Shown one piece after another: positions 22,351-34,900 of a stretch of DNA of 64,000 nt (the first letter of the stretch is position 1; each line of letters opens with the position of its first letter). The DNA is from Vicia villosa (Eukaryota; Streptophyta; Magnoliopsida; Fabales; Fabaceae), in the NCBI RefSeq assembly GCF_029867415.1, contig NW_026706165.1, forward strand, positions 124,001-188,000, given 5' to 3'. The position numbers and the translations under genes were made by a program. A model generated the notes under the pieces. The model had not been told where the DNA came from. It was given only the letters and a program-made list of their open reading frames with translations, and ran no database searches.

Positions 22351-24110
22351 TAATGTTCTTCGATGGATCTCCTATTACGTAAATGGTAACAAATTCCCCA
22401 ATCGATTGGGGTCTCTCCACTTTCTTTTGGAATTTCGGTGGTATGACTTCATCGTCTACCCGAGTTTCATACGAAATGTTTTTTCTAGCAAGGAATCTAG
22501 TTATAGTGCTTTCTCGTACTCTTCACCCATATCTCATGACTCCTCAATAATTGTTTTCTTATCTAAGAGAGCTAAAAAAACAAGCCCAAGATAAAGAAAA
22601 ATCAACATTTAGCACTATAGTTTAGTTTTTTAGGGATTGGAGTTTAATTTTTAAGGGCACAGTTGAAGAAATAACCCCTAAAGTTTCAAGGGAAGGTTTT
22701 CTGAGGATGTAGTTATAAATGGAGTCACATTGTTTTGTCAAAATATTTATGATGACAAATATCACTCGTAATCGATCCCAAATGCAATCAAAAGTTCTAT
22801 GTGTCCGAAGGGTCTCATGATTGTCTCGTCAAAGCCCCGGAGGTCCCCACCATAATATGGTTTAATGGTGGAATGAAGGTTCAGCCTCTAATATGATTGA
22901 ACATACTTAATACCACATGATGGGTATTTGATGATTAGGCGACCGTCTACTAATTCCTAGTCACGTAAATAAAATGGTGGTTTCTCGTTGGTATGAAATT
23001 TTTTGGAGAGTGTGTTTTCGTGTTAGAGGATGGAATATATTTCATTAGGTGTATAAAAGTCATCAACGATGTGACACTAAAGATGGTCATTGGTTTTACT
23101 GATAGAGATATCTTTCCCACTGAGAGGAGACAATCCATTGTTCTCCTCCATTATGGATACATGTTTTCATCATTTGAGGATCCAACGAATGAGTGAGTCT
23201 TTAGGGAATCTTGTTTTTCTACCAGCTGTTATGAGAGATTTTCCTTTGTTTGGAAAGGTCATCTTCTTTAGATGAAAAGAAATATCGTATACAATGCTTC
23301 CTAAAGAAGGCACCAATAATTTGTCCTAACCAAAATATCCCAATATTGAATGGAGATCTTATAAGATGACTTTCTCTAGTATGATTTATGTATGACCTGT
23401 TCTTTCTCGGTTTGGTGATGCATTGGGGTGGTACCTGCAAAACACTCCAATACTCAAGTTAGTGTTTGATCAAGAAAAAAGGTGAAATATTTTAAGTTTT
23501 TTAAAATGTGTACTTTATTTTGAAGTTTGTTGTTCTTTTGAATTTTGATAGGAGTCTCGTTAGGGTTTCAACAAGTTCTTATCCATTAAGTTTAATCAAG
23601 ACTATTCATATTTTTAAATGTTAAGGTTTGATTCCATATGTAATTAAATGGTTCTTCCTTCATTATATGCTCAGATTAGGTGTTTTTTTAGTGCATGTAT
23701 ATGTCTGTTCCCAAGTCCTTGAACCTTTTGCTTTATAGAAAATGTATGATATCATTGGTCTTTTGGACCTATATGGTCTTTCTCCTGTGGATCCCAGACA
23801 AACTTAAATCAACTGTGACCTAGATCCATAGATTATTGCGCTAATGAGTCGATTTCACCTCTGTCTTAGTTCATGTAGGAACATTCTCTTTGAGAGAAAT
23901 TTAAGGCATTTACAGTTAAACAAAAATAATATTCTAATAGTTATAATCAATTTGATTATAGTGAAATATTTTTAAAATATGAAATAAGTGAACATAGCTA
24001 TCAAATTAAATAGCGAACCGTGATAAATCTTTATGTCATTCTCTTTCCTTATCTCTTTAATTTTAGTTTTACTTTGTGTGTTTCTATTGCATCCAAATTT
24101 TTAAAAGAAA
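22351..24110. other. Probable retroelement-derived DNA, unresolved
   Basis: The part adjoining the RT relic (to about 22400) still reads HELFTWSTREV, like the segment before RT in Tat elements. Beyond it I see only short ORFs without recognised motifs. Confidence 0.35.
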
Positions 24111-24119
24111 AGTTTTAAG

Positions 24120-24751
24120 CTATGAAGCTCGGACTCAGACACAGATACGTGACACGAACACGAGGACACCGCTAATGTAAAAAACATAGGACACAGACAC
24201 GATTATATATATTTTATATATTAATAAAATAATGTAATTATGAGCACAATTTATAGAGTTTAAAATAAGAATCAAAATGTATGTATATTTAAACTTAGTA
24301 TTTTCAATCAACTAAAAGAATACTGAAATTGAGTACTTTCAATTAAGAAAGAAAAATAATGAGTGTCAGAAGAGAATGAATGAAATACGGGCGGTGGCGA
24401 CGGTGAAATACCAGCATGCGGCAAAGCGGCATGTGACAAAGATGAAATCAAACAAAGAAGATGAAAACAGAGAAGTTGAAAAAACAAGGAATATGAGTTG
24501 TTTTTATAGTGGGAAAATGAAATATGACAGGTAAAAAACGTTTTTATTTTTTTTAAATTTTTAAGAATTTGAGAGTTTGTTGTGTACGTTATTTGAAATA
24601 GTGTGTCGTATCCATGTCCGCTACATTTTAATTTTTTTTCTTCTGTTAGACACTTCAAAAAAGTGTCTAAATCGTGTCGTATGCGTGTAAGTGTCCGGTA
24701 CGTGTCTGGTGCGGAGATACGCCTTCTAATTGGCGTATCGGAGCTTCGTAA
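24120..24751. mobile_element. Non-autonomous hAT-like element with ACACGGAC-type ends
   Basis: A 632-bp element flanked by a perfect 8-bp duplication GTTTTAAG (24112-24119 and 24752-24759). The ends share GAAGCTCGG / CCGGAGCTTC-type inverted sequence. Both subterminal zones are rich in CGTGTC/GACACG motifs (for example GACACGAACACGAGGACAC near 24150). A short GATACGCC-palindrome, GATACGCCTTCTAATTGGCGTATC, interrupted here by the loop CTTCTAATT, sits near the right end. The AT-rich interior has no transposase. Confidence 0.8.
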
Positions 24752-24759
24752 GTTTTAAG

Positions 24760-25780
24760 TAAATCAAAATTTTGTCTTTCCCACATTTATTTGATATAAG
24801 AGCAAGGTCTCGTTATTGTGCACTTAATCATCTAACTATGTAAGATCAAAGATCTTTTTGGAAAAAAAATGTATGGAAACACCATTGAGGATGTTGGTGG
24901 TTACTCAAACCACCATACTCTCCATTGTTTGATGGAGACAATTTGATAACTAAAAGGACAAACTGTATAACTTATTCATATCACAAAACTTAATTATTTG
25001 AAAATAACATAAGTCATATATATCAAAATTAAGATAAGTGAGATGATGTAAAGTTCACAAAAGCTTTTGATGAGAGAACATAAACACGAGAAAGTCACTG
25101 CCATAAAACCAATCATAGTACTTGTATATGTCTTGTGCTATGTTGGTCTGTGCCGGTGCATAATTAGGCTAATACAGATTATTTAATTTCAATACATTAT
25201 TAAATGTGTACCGTTATTGTTTATTGTGATAATATTCTATGTTAATTATGCTTTGATGTAATGACCAATCAGAACATTATTGACTAGTGTCTTTTGCTTT
25301 GCTTCAAGAGTCGTTTTTCAATTCTTTAATTGCTAATCTTTTTAATTATAAATTCAAGTAGATATTCTTTTTTCATTTATATATATTTTCCTTAATAAGT
25401 ATAAAATTGTTCAGTAACTCACTCATTCTTGAATCGATTGAGTATTATATTTAATCCATGTTAAACACATCACTCATGAAGAATAAATTATCCTGGCATA
25501 AAAGGACCACATAGCTATGTCATAACTCATAAACCATCAACAGCAGCATTGCTGACCATTAACTTTTCGACGCATTTTATCGCCTGCATTTTATGAGGTT
25601 AATTTATCATTACATTTTAATTACTTTATATATTTTTCAACAATCACTAATAATATGTCAAAAAAAAAATCAATAATGATTATTATGAAATGATAAACCT
25701 AATGGAAAATTAATACACAATAGCAGTTTAATACGCAACGAATATAATATTCCCCAAACTTATAAGAATTTATCAGGATC
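24760..25780. other. AT-rich intergenic DNA, no gene recognised
   Basis: No ORF of substance, repeat array or RNA gene seen. Confidence 0.45.
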
Positions 25781-26357
25781 AACAACAAATATATGACAAC
25801 AAATTGAACAAATGAAGATACAAAAGAACATCAATAATTTAAAGTGAAAAACCCCTCAATATGAGAGTAAAAAACCATGAGTCGTCCAGACTAAAAAAAC
25901 ATTGCTCCACTATATTCAAATAAGAGTACAAGAGAATATTAAAGTGATTCACAAACTAATGCTAACAACCGCACATCACAAAGCAAACTAGCTTACAAAT
26001 AAGAATCAAGAAGCTGAAAATTTTCACAAATATGCAGTTTCAATGCGAAGCAAATATCTCATAGCTCAGATCTCGTTTTTAAGACCTAAACGGTTAAAAG
26101 GTAGATACAAGTGTCAGAAACCTGTTCTCCAAATTTGAGCTCGATCCGACGGTTAACGAATCTGGAATCACCGATTTAGTGAGACTGATTGCAGAAAAAT
26201 GGGAACAGGTTTCTTTTCTCTTTTCTCTATTTTGAATCCTTATTTTCTCTCTATCCATGTCAAACCTAAATTGACTCCCGTTACTTAAATAAGTGAGACA
26301 AATGTGCTAATCATATATGGACATTTCTCTATATAGGAAGGGAGGCTAAACCCAACA
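25781..26357 (-). mobile_element. Probable 3' LTR of the copia element
   Basis: On the minus strand, TGTTGGGTTTAGCC follows a perfect polypurine tract. The LTR body runs leftward with no ORF; its far end is not resolved. Its sequence does not resemble the copia LTRs at 42.4-43.5 kb, so the two belong to different copia families. Confidence 0.48.
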
Positions 26358-26371
26358 AATCCCCCCCTCAC
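26358..26371 (-). other. Copia polypurine tract
   Basis: The minus strand reads GTGAGGGGGGGATT immediately before the TG of the LTR, the plus-strand primer site for reverse transcription. Confidence 0.75.
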
Positions 26372-26384
26372 AAATTTCTCTCTT

Positions 26385-26612
26385 GGCAACACTTTAGTCA
26401 TCATATCAAAACCATTATCATCTGTATAAAATTTAGGTAACTCCAACAATTTAGCACCCAAAATATCACATATCCAATGATATCTCACATCAATATGTTT
26501 AGACCTAATATAAAAAGTTGGATTCTTACCAAGATGAATAACACTTTGACTATCAACAAATAACAAATATTTGTCTCGAACAAAACCATGCTTCTGCAAA
26601 AATTTCTTCATC
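26385..26612 (-). pseudogene. Ty1/copia RNase H, C-terminal part
   Basis: About 76 codons read WMKKFLQKHGFVRDKYLLF, then the catalytic DSQSVIHLGKNPTF, the SKHIDVRYHWI block and the MMTKVLPREKF end of a Tork-type copia polyprotein. It is in one frame without stops. Its N-terminal half lies 12.7 kb away at 39297-39475, beyond a nested insertion starting at 26618. The PPT and LTR follow directly. Confidence 0.87.
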
Positions 26613-28477
26613 CATAGTGTAATACGGTGAACTGACTTTAAAGAAATGTCGCGGTAAGCAAGAGTCGCCACCGACTTTTATTTTATCCAATTGGAAAGGC
26701 TAAAAGAACAGGAAAGACCTTTTGAAAGGGATTGAGTTCGGGGGGTAGGTTATACAAAGGGAAGGTGTAAGGCACCCTTTGCATCCATGATTATCCATGG
26801 GCTCTTAATTGCTTAGCTCACTTTGTTTTCAAAATGTTTGAATTGTTTGAAAAGTAGGGTGTGAATAGAAGAACCTTTGAAGAAGAACTTTAGCTTGTAA
26901 ATAAGCGTAGTCTTTTTGATTTTGAAGAAGAGTGGAAAGAGTTTTGAATTTGAATTGAGCAAGCAATTAAAAGTTACCTACCCTAAGTTTTGAAAGATCG
27001 TTCTTTTAGATTTTCGGGCGAAAGGATCTATCCATACCATGAGAGGGCAGGAAGTCTTTCAATTGGATGTTGAAGGGTCATCGAAGTTATCGTTCGCCAT
27101 AAAACTGTCCCTACCATAAAGGGGTAGGTAGTCTTTAGGGAATGATAGAATAGTCATTAATCTTTTTAGGCATCATGCGAGGATACCTTAGCAATCATGT
27201 TTCCGAGGCAACATCGAGGGACTAAATCTCATATGATGATTTTTAATCTTTTTAAAGGCATCCTTGCTTTAGGTATCCTCGGAATCGAGGGACTTGACTA
27301 ATATTTAGCACAACTAGAGGCAACAAAATCATTAAGGCAACAGGCAACAAGAGGAATTACCCTAAAGGTGTGTGTGTGTGTGTCACAATCACGTGAGTTC
27401 AGTTCAGTTATTTATCTTGTAATTAGTGAGCTATGTTAATTCAAGGCTTGCACTCCCTAAGATTACTAACCACAACAGAAAGGTAAAACAGTTTAATACT
27501 CCTACACTATTACAATAAACACCTGCGGGGACGGGGATTACAATAAAAACCTGTAGGGGAATGCGGAAATTAAAATGCGGAAAAATAAGAGGGATCAATA
27601 ATTAGTTTTAAACATCTTGGAACGCCTTGATCTTCCTCGAACCCTCGATTGACTCTGAAAATTAAAAGGAAAATAATAGAGTGAGTGTTGGAGGGATTCA
27701 TTGACTATTCGAGGCAAACCCTATTTTGGGCAAAAGGCAAAAATAAAAGTAAAATAATATTTAAATAAGAAAAGAATTAAAAACTTAGCTTTCGATCCGA
27801 CATGGCGCGTGGCTGAAGGATCTTGATTAACCTTGAAAATTAGCCACAAAGAAGAGAAATCTTAGTGCATTAAAGATCTCAACAATTATAATGTGACAGA
27901 TCAAGAATTAAAATGGTAATAATTTAGGCAGACAACAAAACATGGCAAAAGGCAAACCCCGAATGGGACAAAAGTTAGCCAGAGTTAATGGGCAATACCT
28001 ACCGGTAAACCTAAGGCTATCAGGGTTTATAAATGAATCGAGGTTAACAAACCTAAAAAATTAAGTAGTAGTTTTCAACCTAATTAATTAATTAATTAAA
28101 AGCATATGCAAAAATAACAATTTTTTATTGTTTAAAAAACAAGCATTGATAAAATTGTGGAAAAATCGAGTTTTCGATTAAAATAAATAATTATGATTAT
28201 TATATAAAAACTAATTTTGTTAAAAAAAAAATTGAAAATAAATATTAATAAACAAAAGAAAATAAATGAATAAATAAAACTATATAGTAAATAATTTTTT
28301 TTTAAAGAAACTTAGCTGGAATCTGGTGCGGCGGTCCATTGAGGGTACATGGTAGACTGCGCTCTCTGGGTGTTTGGATCTGCAAAGATGGAGATCTGAG
28401 GATGAGAGCTGAGGGTGTATCGTAGAGGCATCCTGAGTACACACGCTGGATCATAGGACAAGAAAAATCAAAATAAA

Positions 28478-28560
28478 TGGTGAGACAAACTGGGATCGAA
28501 CCCAGGTGTCTTGGGTCTCACGCTCTTGTATCCAACCACCTGCGATGCGCCTTTGATTTG
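28478..28560 (-). other. tRNA-like segment with pol III B-box
   Basis: The minus strand contains GGCGCATCGCAGGTGGTTGG and, 30 bp on, CTGGGTTCGATCCCAG, a good T-arm stem-loop with a B-box-like core. The remaining cloverleaf is not convincing, so it is a tRNA-derived or SINE-like relic rather than a tRNA gene. Confidence 0.35.
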
Positions 28561-29099
28561 CAAATCAAACCAACGAAATTATTAAAATAATAAAATACAA
28601 TAATTGACTAAAATTCAAACCATGGACCCCTAATTCGCACGCGTGGCTGTTCGTGAATGGAGGGAATCTTTGACCTCGCTGACCATCCAATCAGGTGGAG
28701 AGAGAGAGGGAATAAACGCATTGACCAACCGCCCAGAACCTGACACGCGTGATGCCACTGTGCGTCTTCTTCTTCCTCCGCATTTCCTGCGGACTTTGTT
28801 ACGGATCTCGCTGCGAATTCACTTGCAAAAAAACCTTCGAGAACAAAAACCTGCAAAAACGTTGTTAACAAAAACAAGAGACAACCCAGATCTATGTAAA
28901 ATCCCCTCCTGAATCCATTGGTGAGGTCCGTTTGGCCTAAAAACCTCCAGAAATACGAACCCGATGAAGAAGCTTCATCATGCCCTAACCATGGCGTTTC
29001 TGGTTTCCCACGCTAGAGCTCTGATCCAATGGTCCAAACCTGTTCTACTTGATGCCATAAACTCAACCATGTGATTAGTTCGTGTTAGAACGCGTTAAC

Positions 29100-31232
29100 T
29101 GTAACACCCCATTTTAAATTATTTAATCGTCATAGTATTTTATTTGATTGACTTTGTTTTGGGTGTGTGATCAAACGCGTAAGCGAAGTACCCTTATTGG
29201 AGCGGGTAAATTAAAAATGTCGGAATAGCATTAATTTAGTAATAATAGACTTGGGTGATATTATTATTAGTAATAATATTAATATTATTATTATTAATAT
29301 TACTATTATTTTTTATTGTTACTATTATTTATATTATTATTAGAATTAGTATTATTAGTATAATTGTTAATACTATTATTATTAATAAAATTAAGGAAAT
29401 TAGGTTATTAGTGGCTAAGGGCAAGAGTGGTATTTTACTAATAAGTATATAAGGGTCTAAAGAGAGGAATTAGGTTTTTAGAATCATTTGTGCATTTGAA
29501 GGCTAAGGGAGGAGGAAGAACAAGGAGGCCACTAAGAGATTTCCCCATAGTCAAAACAATTTCCGAAATCGAGGTAAGGGGGGAGAATCGGTTCATTATA
29601 GGTGATTTAATCATGAGAGGGTAGTGAGGGGTCCTTTCCCTCGTAGGAATTTCATATGTTAATCTTGTTCGGTATAACTGTTTAATTTGAATTGAATAAC
29701 TTGTGTGATCGAAGAATTGAATTGGTGTGAATCTGTATTTTTTTGTTATGGTCACACTGTTGACGTGTTGCTGTGAATCCATATAGTGCCTTAGGTGGGT
29801 CTTCATGGGGCGAGGGCTTCCTAGCTGATGCGGAAGTCACGTGTATTTTGTTTTATCTCTGCATGTTTACATTAGTTAGCTAATATAGACATACTTAAGT
29901 TATACTAATTTATTAGAAAAGATCACTAAGTGGTGTTCTAATGATTATTTTAGTGGAGACTTTATATTAGAAGGATGCTGCATGATTAAGTGGCTTAATT
30001 ATGATAACAAGTAGTAACAGAAGGTTAGTATAAGTAGTAGAAAATTCTATTTAGTAGAAAATTGAATAAATAGAATTAGTAGTCTCAATGAGTCGCAAAA
30101 CCGTATATCCCTAGTAGTAGGAAATGGTGGCACTAGTAGACTACTTGATACACTTGTTTCTTAGTTTCACAGAAAAGTAATCTAAGTGTTATAGCAAAAT
30201 TTGGATGATAGAAATATAATACCAGTGGCAGTGCATTATCAATGTTGGATGGCAGCACACATGTGGATTAATAATTGAATTTTTTTTATCCGAAATAATG
30301 TAATTATTTGTGGTGTGCTGTATTTAGACAGCGAGTGTAATTTCGATGTGAATTACGGTAAGCGTGGCTTACGAGTGATCAGAAGAATCGTGTGATCAGG
30401 AGGATCGTGTAATATACACAATGTTTAATTTAAATATGTATATTGTTCGTTGGTGCATTGCATATCATAGCATTGAGACTGCTAGGTGAAGATCTTTGGT
30501 AGATGCCTAGTAGGTCCGGACTCACTTGTGGAGTTGTGTTGGGGATAATTCGTTGCTCGGTGGAGTGTATGCGAATTACTCGGATTCCCTGCGAATCGGG
30601 TTCGATTGAATGAACCGTGTTTTGGTACCACATGCATTTGTGTCAATTCATGGAGTCACATTTCATTATTGTAATTGATTGTTAAATTGTGATTGAATTG
30701 ATATGTGTGTTGTAAATATGTGACAATGTGTGAATGGTGTGAGTACTACTCCTTTGCATGTATTATTCACCGTTATTTATTAAATGTAGTTCTCACCCCC
30801 TTTCTTGTTTGTTGTGGCTGTGCTTCTTCGGAAGTACAGATAATGCAGGTACTTAAGCTGTACGTGGAGTACGTGTTGCTTGATCGAGTCTTAGGAGTCG
30901 CTCTGATACGTAACACGGAAATATTTTTGGGAATTTATTTCAAATGTTACTTTATTGAATTTTGTTACGTATCGCTTTTAAATTCTAATTTTTGGTGAAC
31001 CACATGTTAAGGTGGATTTTATTCTTTGGTGGCAAGTGCGTCGTGATTTATTTTAAAATAAAAACTATTTCCGCTGTATTATTGATTTTTGTGAGAAACG
31101 AATAAATAAAGTATTGAGACTTTAGTTTCTGTTTTATTTGAAAGATGTGACATTCCACTTGTGTTGTATTACTCTGATAATATTATTACTATTTTACCGT
31201 AATTTTTAAATTGGGAAAAGTGGGGTGTTACA
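29100..31232 (+). repeat. 5' LTR of the gypsy element
   Basis: 2133 bp, TGTAACACCCC...GGGGTGTTACA. It contains an ATT-rich stretch at 29255-29395 and a GGCTAAGG...GAGGTAAGG zone after the TATA box. It is longer than the 3' LTR by a 39-bp segment near 30190-30230 bounded by AGTG repeats. Confidence 0.97.
29445..29452 (+). promoter_or_regulatory. TATA box of the 5' LTR promoter
   Basis: TATATAAG in AAGTATATAAGGGTCT, about 345 bp into the LTR, after an ATT-rich tract. The same box occurs at 36104-36111 in the 3' LTR. The transcript would start roughly 30 bp further on. Confidence 0.6.
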
Positions 31233-31233
31233 A

Positions 31234-31247
31234 TTGGTATCAGAGCA
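31234..31247 (+). other. Primer binding site (initiator tRNA-Met)
   Basis: TTGGTATCAGAGCA starts two bases after the LTR and matches the complement of the initiator tRNA-Met 3' end. Confidence 0.92.
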
Positions 31248-31341
31248 GGTCGGTTCAATCGGCCAAATGTAGTAGAGTCAGTCCTTAGTTTAAGAGTAGA
31301 CTTGTGTGTTCTTCTAACTGTATTTTGGATTGTTAGACAGA

Positions 31342-31968
31342 ATGGCAGGAAGGAATGATGCTGCTCTTGCTGCTGCACTGCAAGCTATGGCGCAGTCGGT
31401 GCAGAATAACAACAATCAAAATGCTGGAGACCTGCAATTTCACAACTTAGAGAGGTTCCAGAGCAACAAACCGCCTAAGTTTGAAGGTGGTATCATTGAT
31501 CCAGATAATGCACAGAAATGGCTGAAGGCTATTGAGAAGATCTTCAGGACCATGGGATGCAATGAGGATCAGAAGGTACAGTTTGGTACGCACATGCTGG
31601 AAGGTGAAGCTGAGGACTGGTGGGATAACAGTCGTCAGAGAATGGAAGATGCAGGTACTGCTATTACTTGGGCAGTGTTTCGGGCTGAGTTCCTGGAGAA
31701 GTACTTTCCGGAAGATGCTCGTAGCAAGAGGGAGATTGAGTTCCTAGAATTGAAGCAGGGGAATATGACTGTTGATGAGTATGCTGCTCGATTCGAGGAA
31801 TTGGTGAAGTATTGTTCTCACTACAATACCAATGAGGCTATGAATTCCAAGTGCATCAAGTTTGAGAACGGGCTGCGTCCCGAGATCAAACAGGGTATTG
31901 CTTGTCAAAAGATAAGGAACTATCCAGAGCTACTGAGCAGAAGCAGAATCTATGACAATGATAACTGA
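31342..31968 (+). CDS. gag: gag N-terminal part of the gag-pol polyprotein, ended by a premature stop
   Basis: Starts at ATG 31342 (MAGRNDAALAAALQAMAQ); an upstream TTG at 31330 is not a plausible start. The capsid-like gag core is seen at about residues 40-195: KPPKFEGGIIDPDNAQKWL, the WW-x motif (AEDWWDNSR), FRAEFLEKYFPEDARSKREI and EFLELKQGNMTVDEYAARFE. Gag forms the particle that packages element RNA. The frame stops at TGA (31966-31968), but the same frame resumes at once and is open through pol. The stop is thus a single substitution in what was one continuous frame, plausibly a C-to-T change at a CGA codon. Without readthrough no pol would be made. Confidence 0.93.
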   Translation: MAGRNDAALAAALQAMAQSVQNNNNQNAGDLQFHNLERFQSNKPPKFEGGIIDPDNAQKWLKAIEKIFRTMGCNEDQKVQFGTHMLEGEAEDWWDNSRQRMEDAGTAITWAVFRAEFLEKYFPEDARSKREIEFLELKQGNMTVDEYAARFEELVKYCSHYNTNEAMNSKCIKFENGLRPEIKQGIACQKIRNYPELLSRSRIYDNDN

Positions 31969-34900
31969 GCCAGGATTGCACATTACAAAGCTGTGAATGA
32001 TCGGAAAGGTAATCAGAATTGTGGAAAGCCGTATAGTGTTCCTGATACTAAAGGAAAACAAAAAGCTGCTTTTGGGAAGAAGCCAAGTGGGGGAGGAGGA
32101 TTTGCTTCCAACCCCATTGTTTGTTTCAAGTGTGGTACTGAGGGACACCGTGCTAATGAGTGTCCAAAGGATGTTAAGAAATGCTTCAAATGTGGGAAAG
32201 CAGGTCATGTGGTAGCAGATTGTAGAACTAAGGTGCCTACATGCTACAACTGTGGTGAAGAAGGTCATATCAGCACTCACTGTCAGAAGCCAAAGAAGAC
32301 TCAGGGTAATGGCAAGGTGTTTGCATTAGTAGGAGCTCAGTCTACCAATGAGTACCGAACAGTAAAAGGTACTTGTTTCATCCATAACACTCCTTTGATT
32401 GCCACTATTGATACGGGTGCAACCCACTCATTTATTTCTGTGGACTGTGTGAAGAGATTAGGACTTGTGCCGTCTACTTTAGATCGGAGGATGACTATTG
32501 AAACTCCATCTATTGGTTTTGTGGCTACTTCTTTCGCGTGCTTGAATTGTCCTTTGACTATATTTGATAGAGATTTCGAAGTGGACTTGATTTATTTGCC
32601 ACTCAGTAATCTGGACGTTATTTTGGGAATGAACTGGCTAGAGTTCAACCGTGTGTATATTGACTGCTTTAGGAAAAGGTTGTTGTTCCTTACTCCTGAA
32701 GAGGAAGCGTTGGCGGATTCGTTATCTACCAAGGAGATGAGAATATTGTTGGAGGATGAAGCTAAGATGTTTGCTGTGTTTGCTTCACCGTCTGTTGAAG
32801 GCAAAACATCAATTGAAGAGATACCGGTGGTGAATGAATTTCTTGAAGTATTTCCTGGTGATATTACAAAATTACCTCCGAAGAGGGAAGTCGAATTTTC
32901 TATTGATTTTGTTCCTGGTACTAGGCCTATTTCTATGGCGCCATACAGGATGTCTGCGTCAGAATTGTCAGAGTTGAAGGCTCAAATTGGTGATTGGTTG
33001 GATAAGAAATTTATTCGGCCGAGTGTATCACTGTGGGGAGCTCCAGTGTTGTTGGTGAAGAAGAAAGATGGTAGTATGCGTTTGTGTATCGATTACCGTC
33101 AGTTGAATAAAGTGACCATTAAGAATAAATATCCATTACCAAGGATTGATGATTTAATGGATCAACTTGTTGGTGCCCGCGTGTTTAGTAAAATTGATTT
33201 GAGATCAGGTTACCATCAGATTAGAGTAAAAGATGAGGATATTCAAAAGACTGCTTTTAGAACTCGTTACGGACATTACGAATATGCAGTGATGCCTTTC
33301 GGAGTATCTAATGCGCCGGGTGTGTTTATGGAGTATATGAATCGTATCTTTCATTCATATTTGGATCAGTTCATAGTGGTGTTCATTGATGATATACTGA
33401 TTTATTCTAAGTCTGAAGAAGATCATGCAGAACACTTGATGATTGCGTTGCAAGTGTTGAAGGATAACAAATTATTCGCAAAGTTCTCAAAGTGTGAGTT
33501 TTGGTTGGGGACCGTGAGTTTCTTAAGACATGTTATTTCAGGTGATGGAATAGCAGTTGACCCATCTAAAGTAAGTGCGGTACTTCAGTGGGAACCTCCG
33601 AAGACGGTGACGGAGATTAGAAGCTTCTTGGGTCTGGCAGGATATTATCGCAGGTTTATTAAAGGATTTTCTAATTTGGCGTTGCCATTAACTCAGTTGA
33701 CTAGGAAGAGTCAAGCTTTTGTATGGGATGCGGCATGTGAGGAAAGTTTCGAAGAGTTGAAGAAGAAGCTGACAACAGCGCCAGTGTTGATTCTACCTAA
33801 TCCAAGTGAACCATTTGTTGTGTACTGTGATGCATCTAAAATGGGACTAGGAGGAGTGTTAATGCAAGGTGGTAAAGTGGTAGCCTATGCTTCACGACAA
33901 TTGAGGGTGCATGAGAGGAATTATCCTACTCATGATCTTGAATTGGCAGCAGTGGTTTTTTTATTAAAAATTTGGAGACATTATCTGTATGGATCAAGAT
34001 TCGAAGTATTTAGCGATCACAAAAGTCTGAAGTATCTGTTTGATCAGAAAGAATTGAACATGGGGCAAAGAAGATGGTTAGAGTTCTTGAAAGACTATGA
34101 TTTCAATTTGAGTTACCATCCCGGAAAGGCTAATGTCGTAGCGGATGCGCTGACTCGGAAGAAAATTCATATGGCGGCATTAATGGTAAAAGAGATGGAA
34201 CTGATTGAACAATTTAGAGATTTGAGTATGGTTTGTGAGACAACACCTGAGAGTGTTAGATTAGGTATGCTGAAGATAAATAATGACTTCCTGGATATAA
34301 TTAAGGAGAATCAGAGGCTTGACGTGAAATTAGTGGACATGATACCTACCGGAGGAGACAATCTGGATAGTGACTTTAAAGTGGATAATTTTGGCGTGTT
34401 GAGATTCCGGGGCAGAATTTGCGTGCCAGATAATGATGAATTGAGGAAAGCAATTTTAGAAGAAAGTCACCGAAGTAGCTTAAGTATACATCCGGGAGCT
34501 ACAAGAATGTATCAAGATCTTAAGAAGTTGTTTTGGTGGTCTGGTATGAAGAGGGATGTAGCCCAGTTTGTTTATGCTTGCTTGACATGTCATAAGTCAA
34601 AAGTAGAACATCAAAAACCTTCGGGACTGATGCAACCGTTAGAAATTCCGGAGTGGAAGTGGGACAATATTACTATGGATTTTGTTACAGGTTTGCCACA
34701 TACAACGCGAGGATTTGATGCTATTTGGGTAGTGGTGGATCGACTTACTAAGTCTGCACATTTTATACCAATTAATATCAGTTTTCCGTTAGTGAAGTTG
34801 GCGGAGATTTATATCAGAATAATCGTGAAGTTGCATGGAGTTCCGTCGAGTATAGTGTCGGATAGAGATCCTAGGTTTACTTCAGAATTTTGGAAGAGCT

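Noticed and set aside
26618..29099. A host gene upstream of the gypsy element
   Set aside because: The region is non-coding LTR sequence bounded with 39291 by a near-perfect 5-bp duplication. The ORFs at 28608-28912 lie on both strands of the same DNA and have no family signature.
29255..29452. 65-aa ORF of I, L and V residues
   Set aside because: ATT/TTA simple sequence in the 5' LTR.
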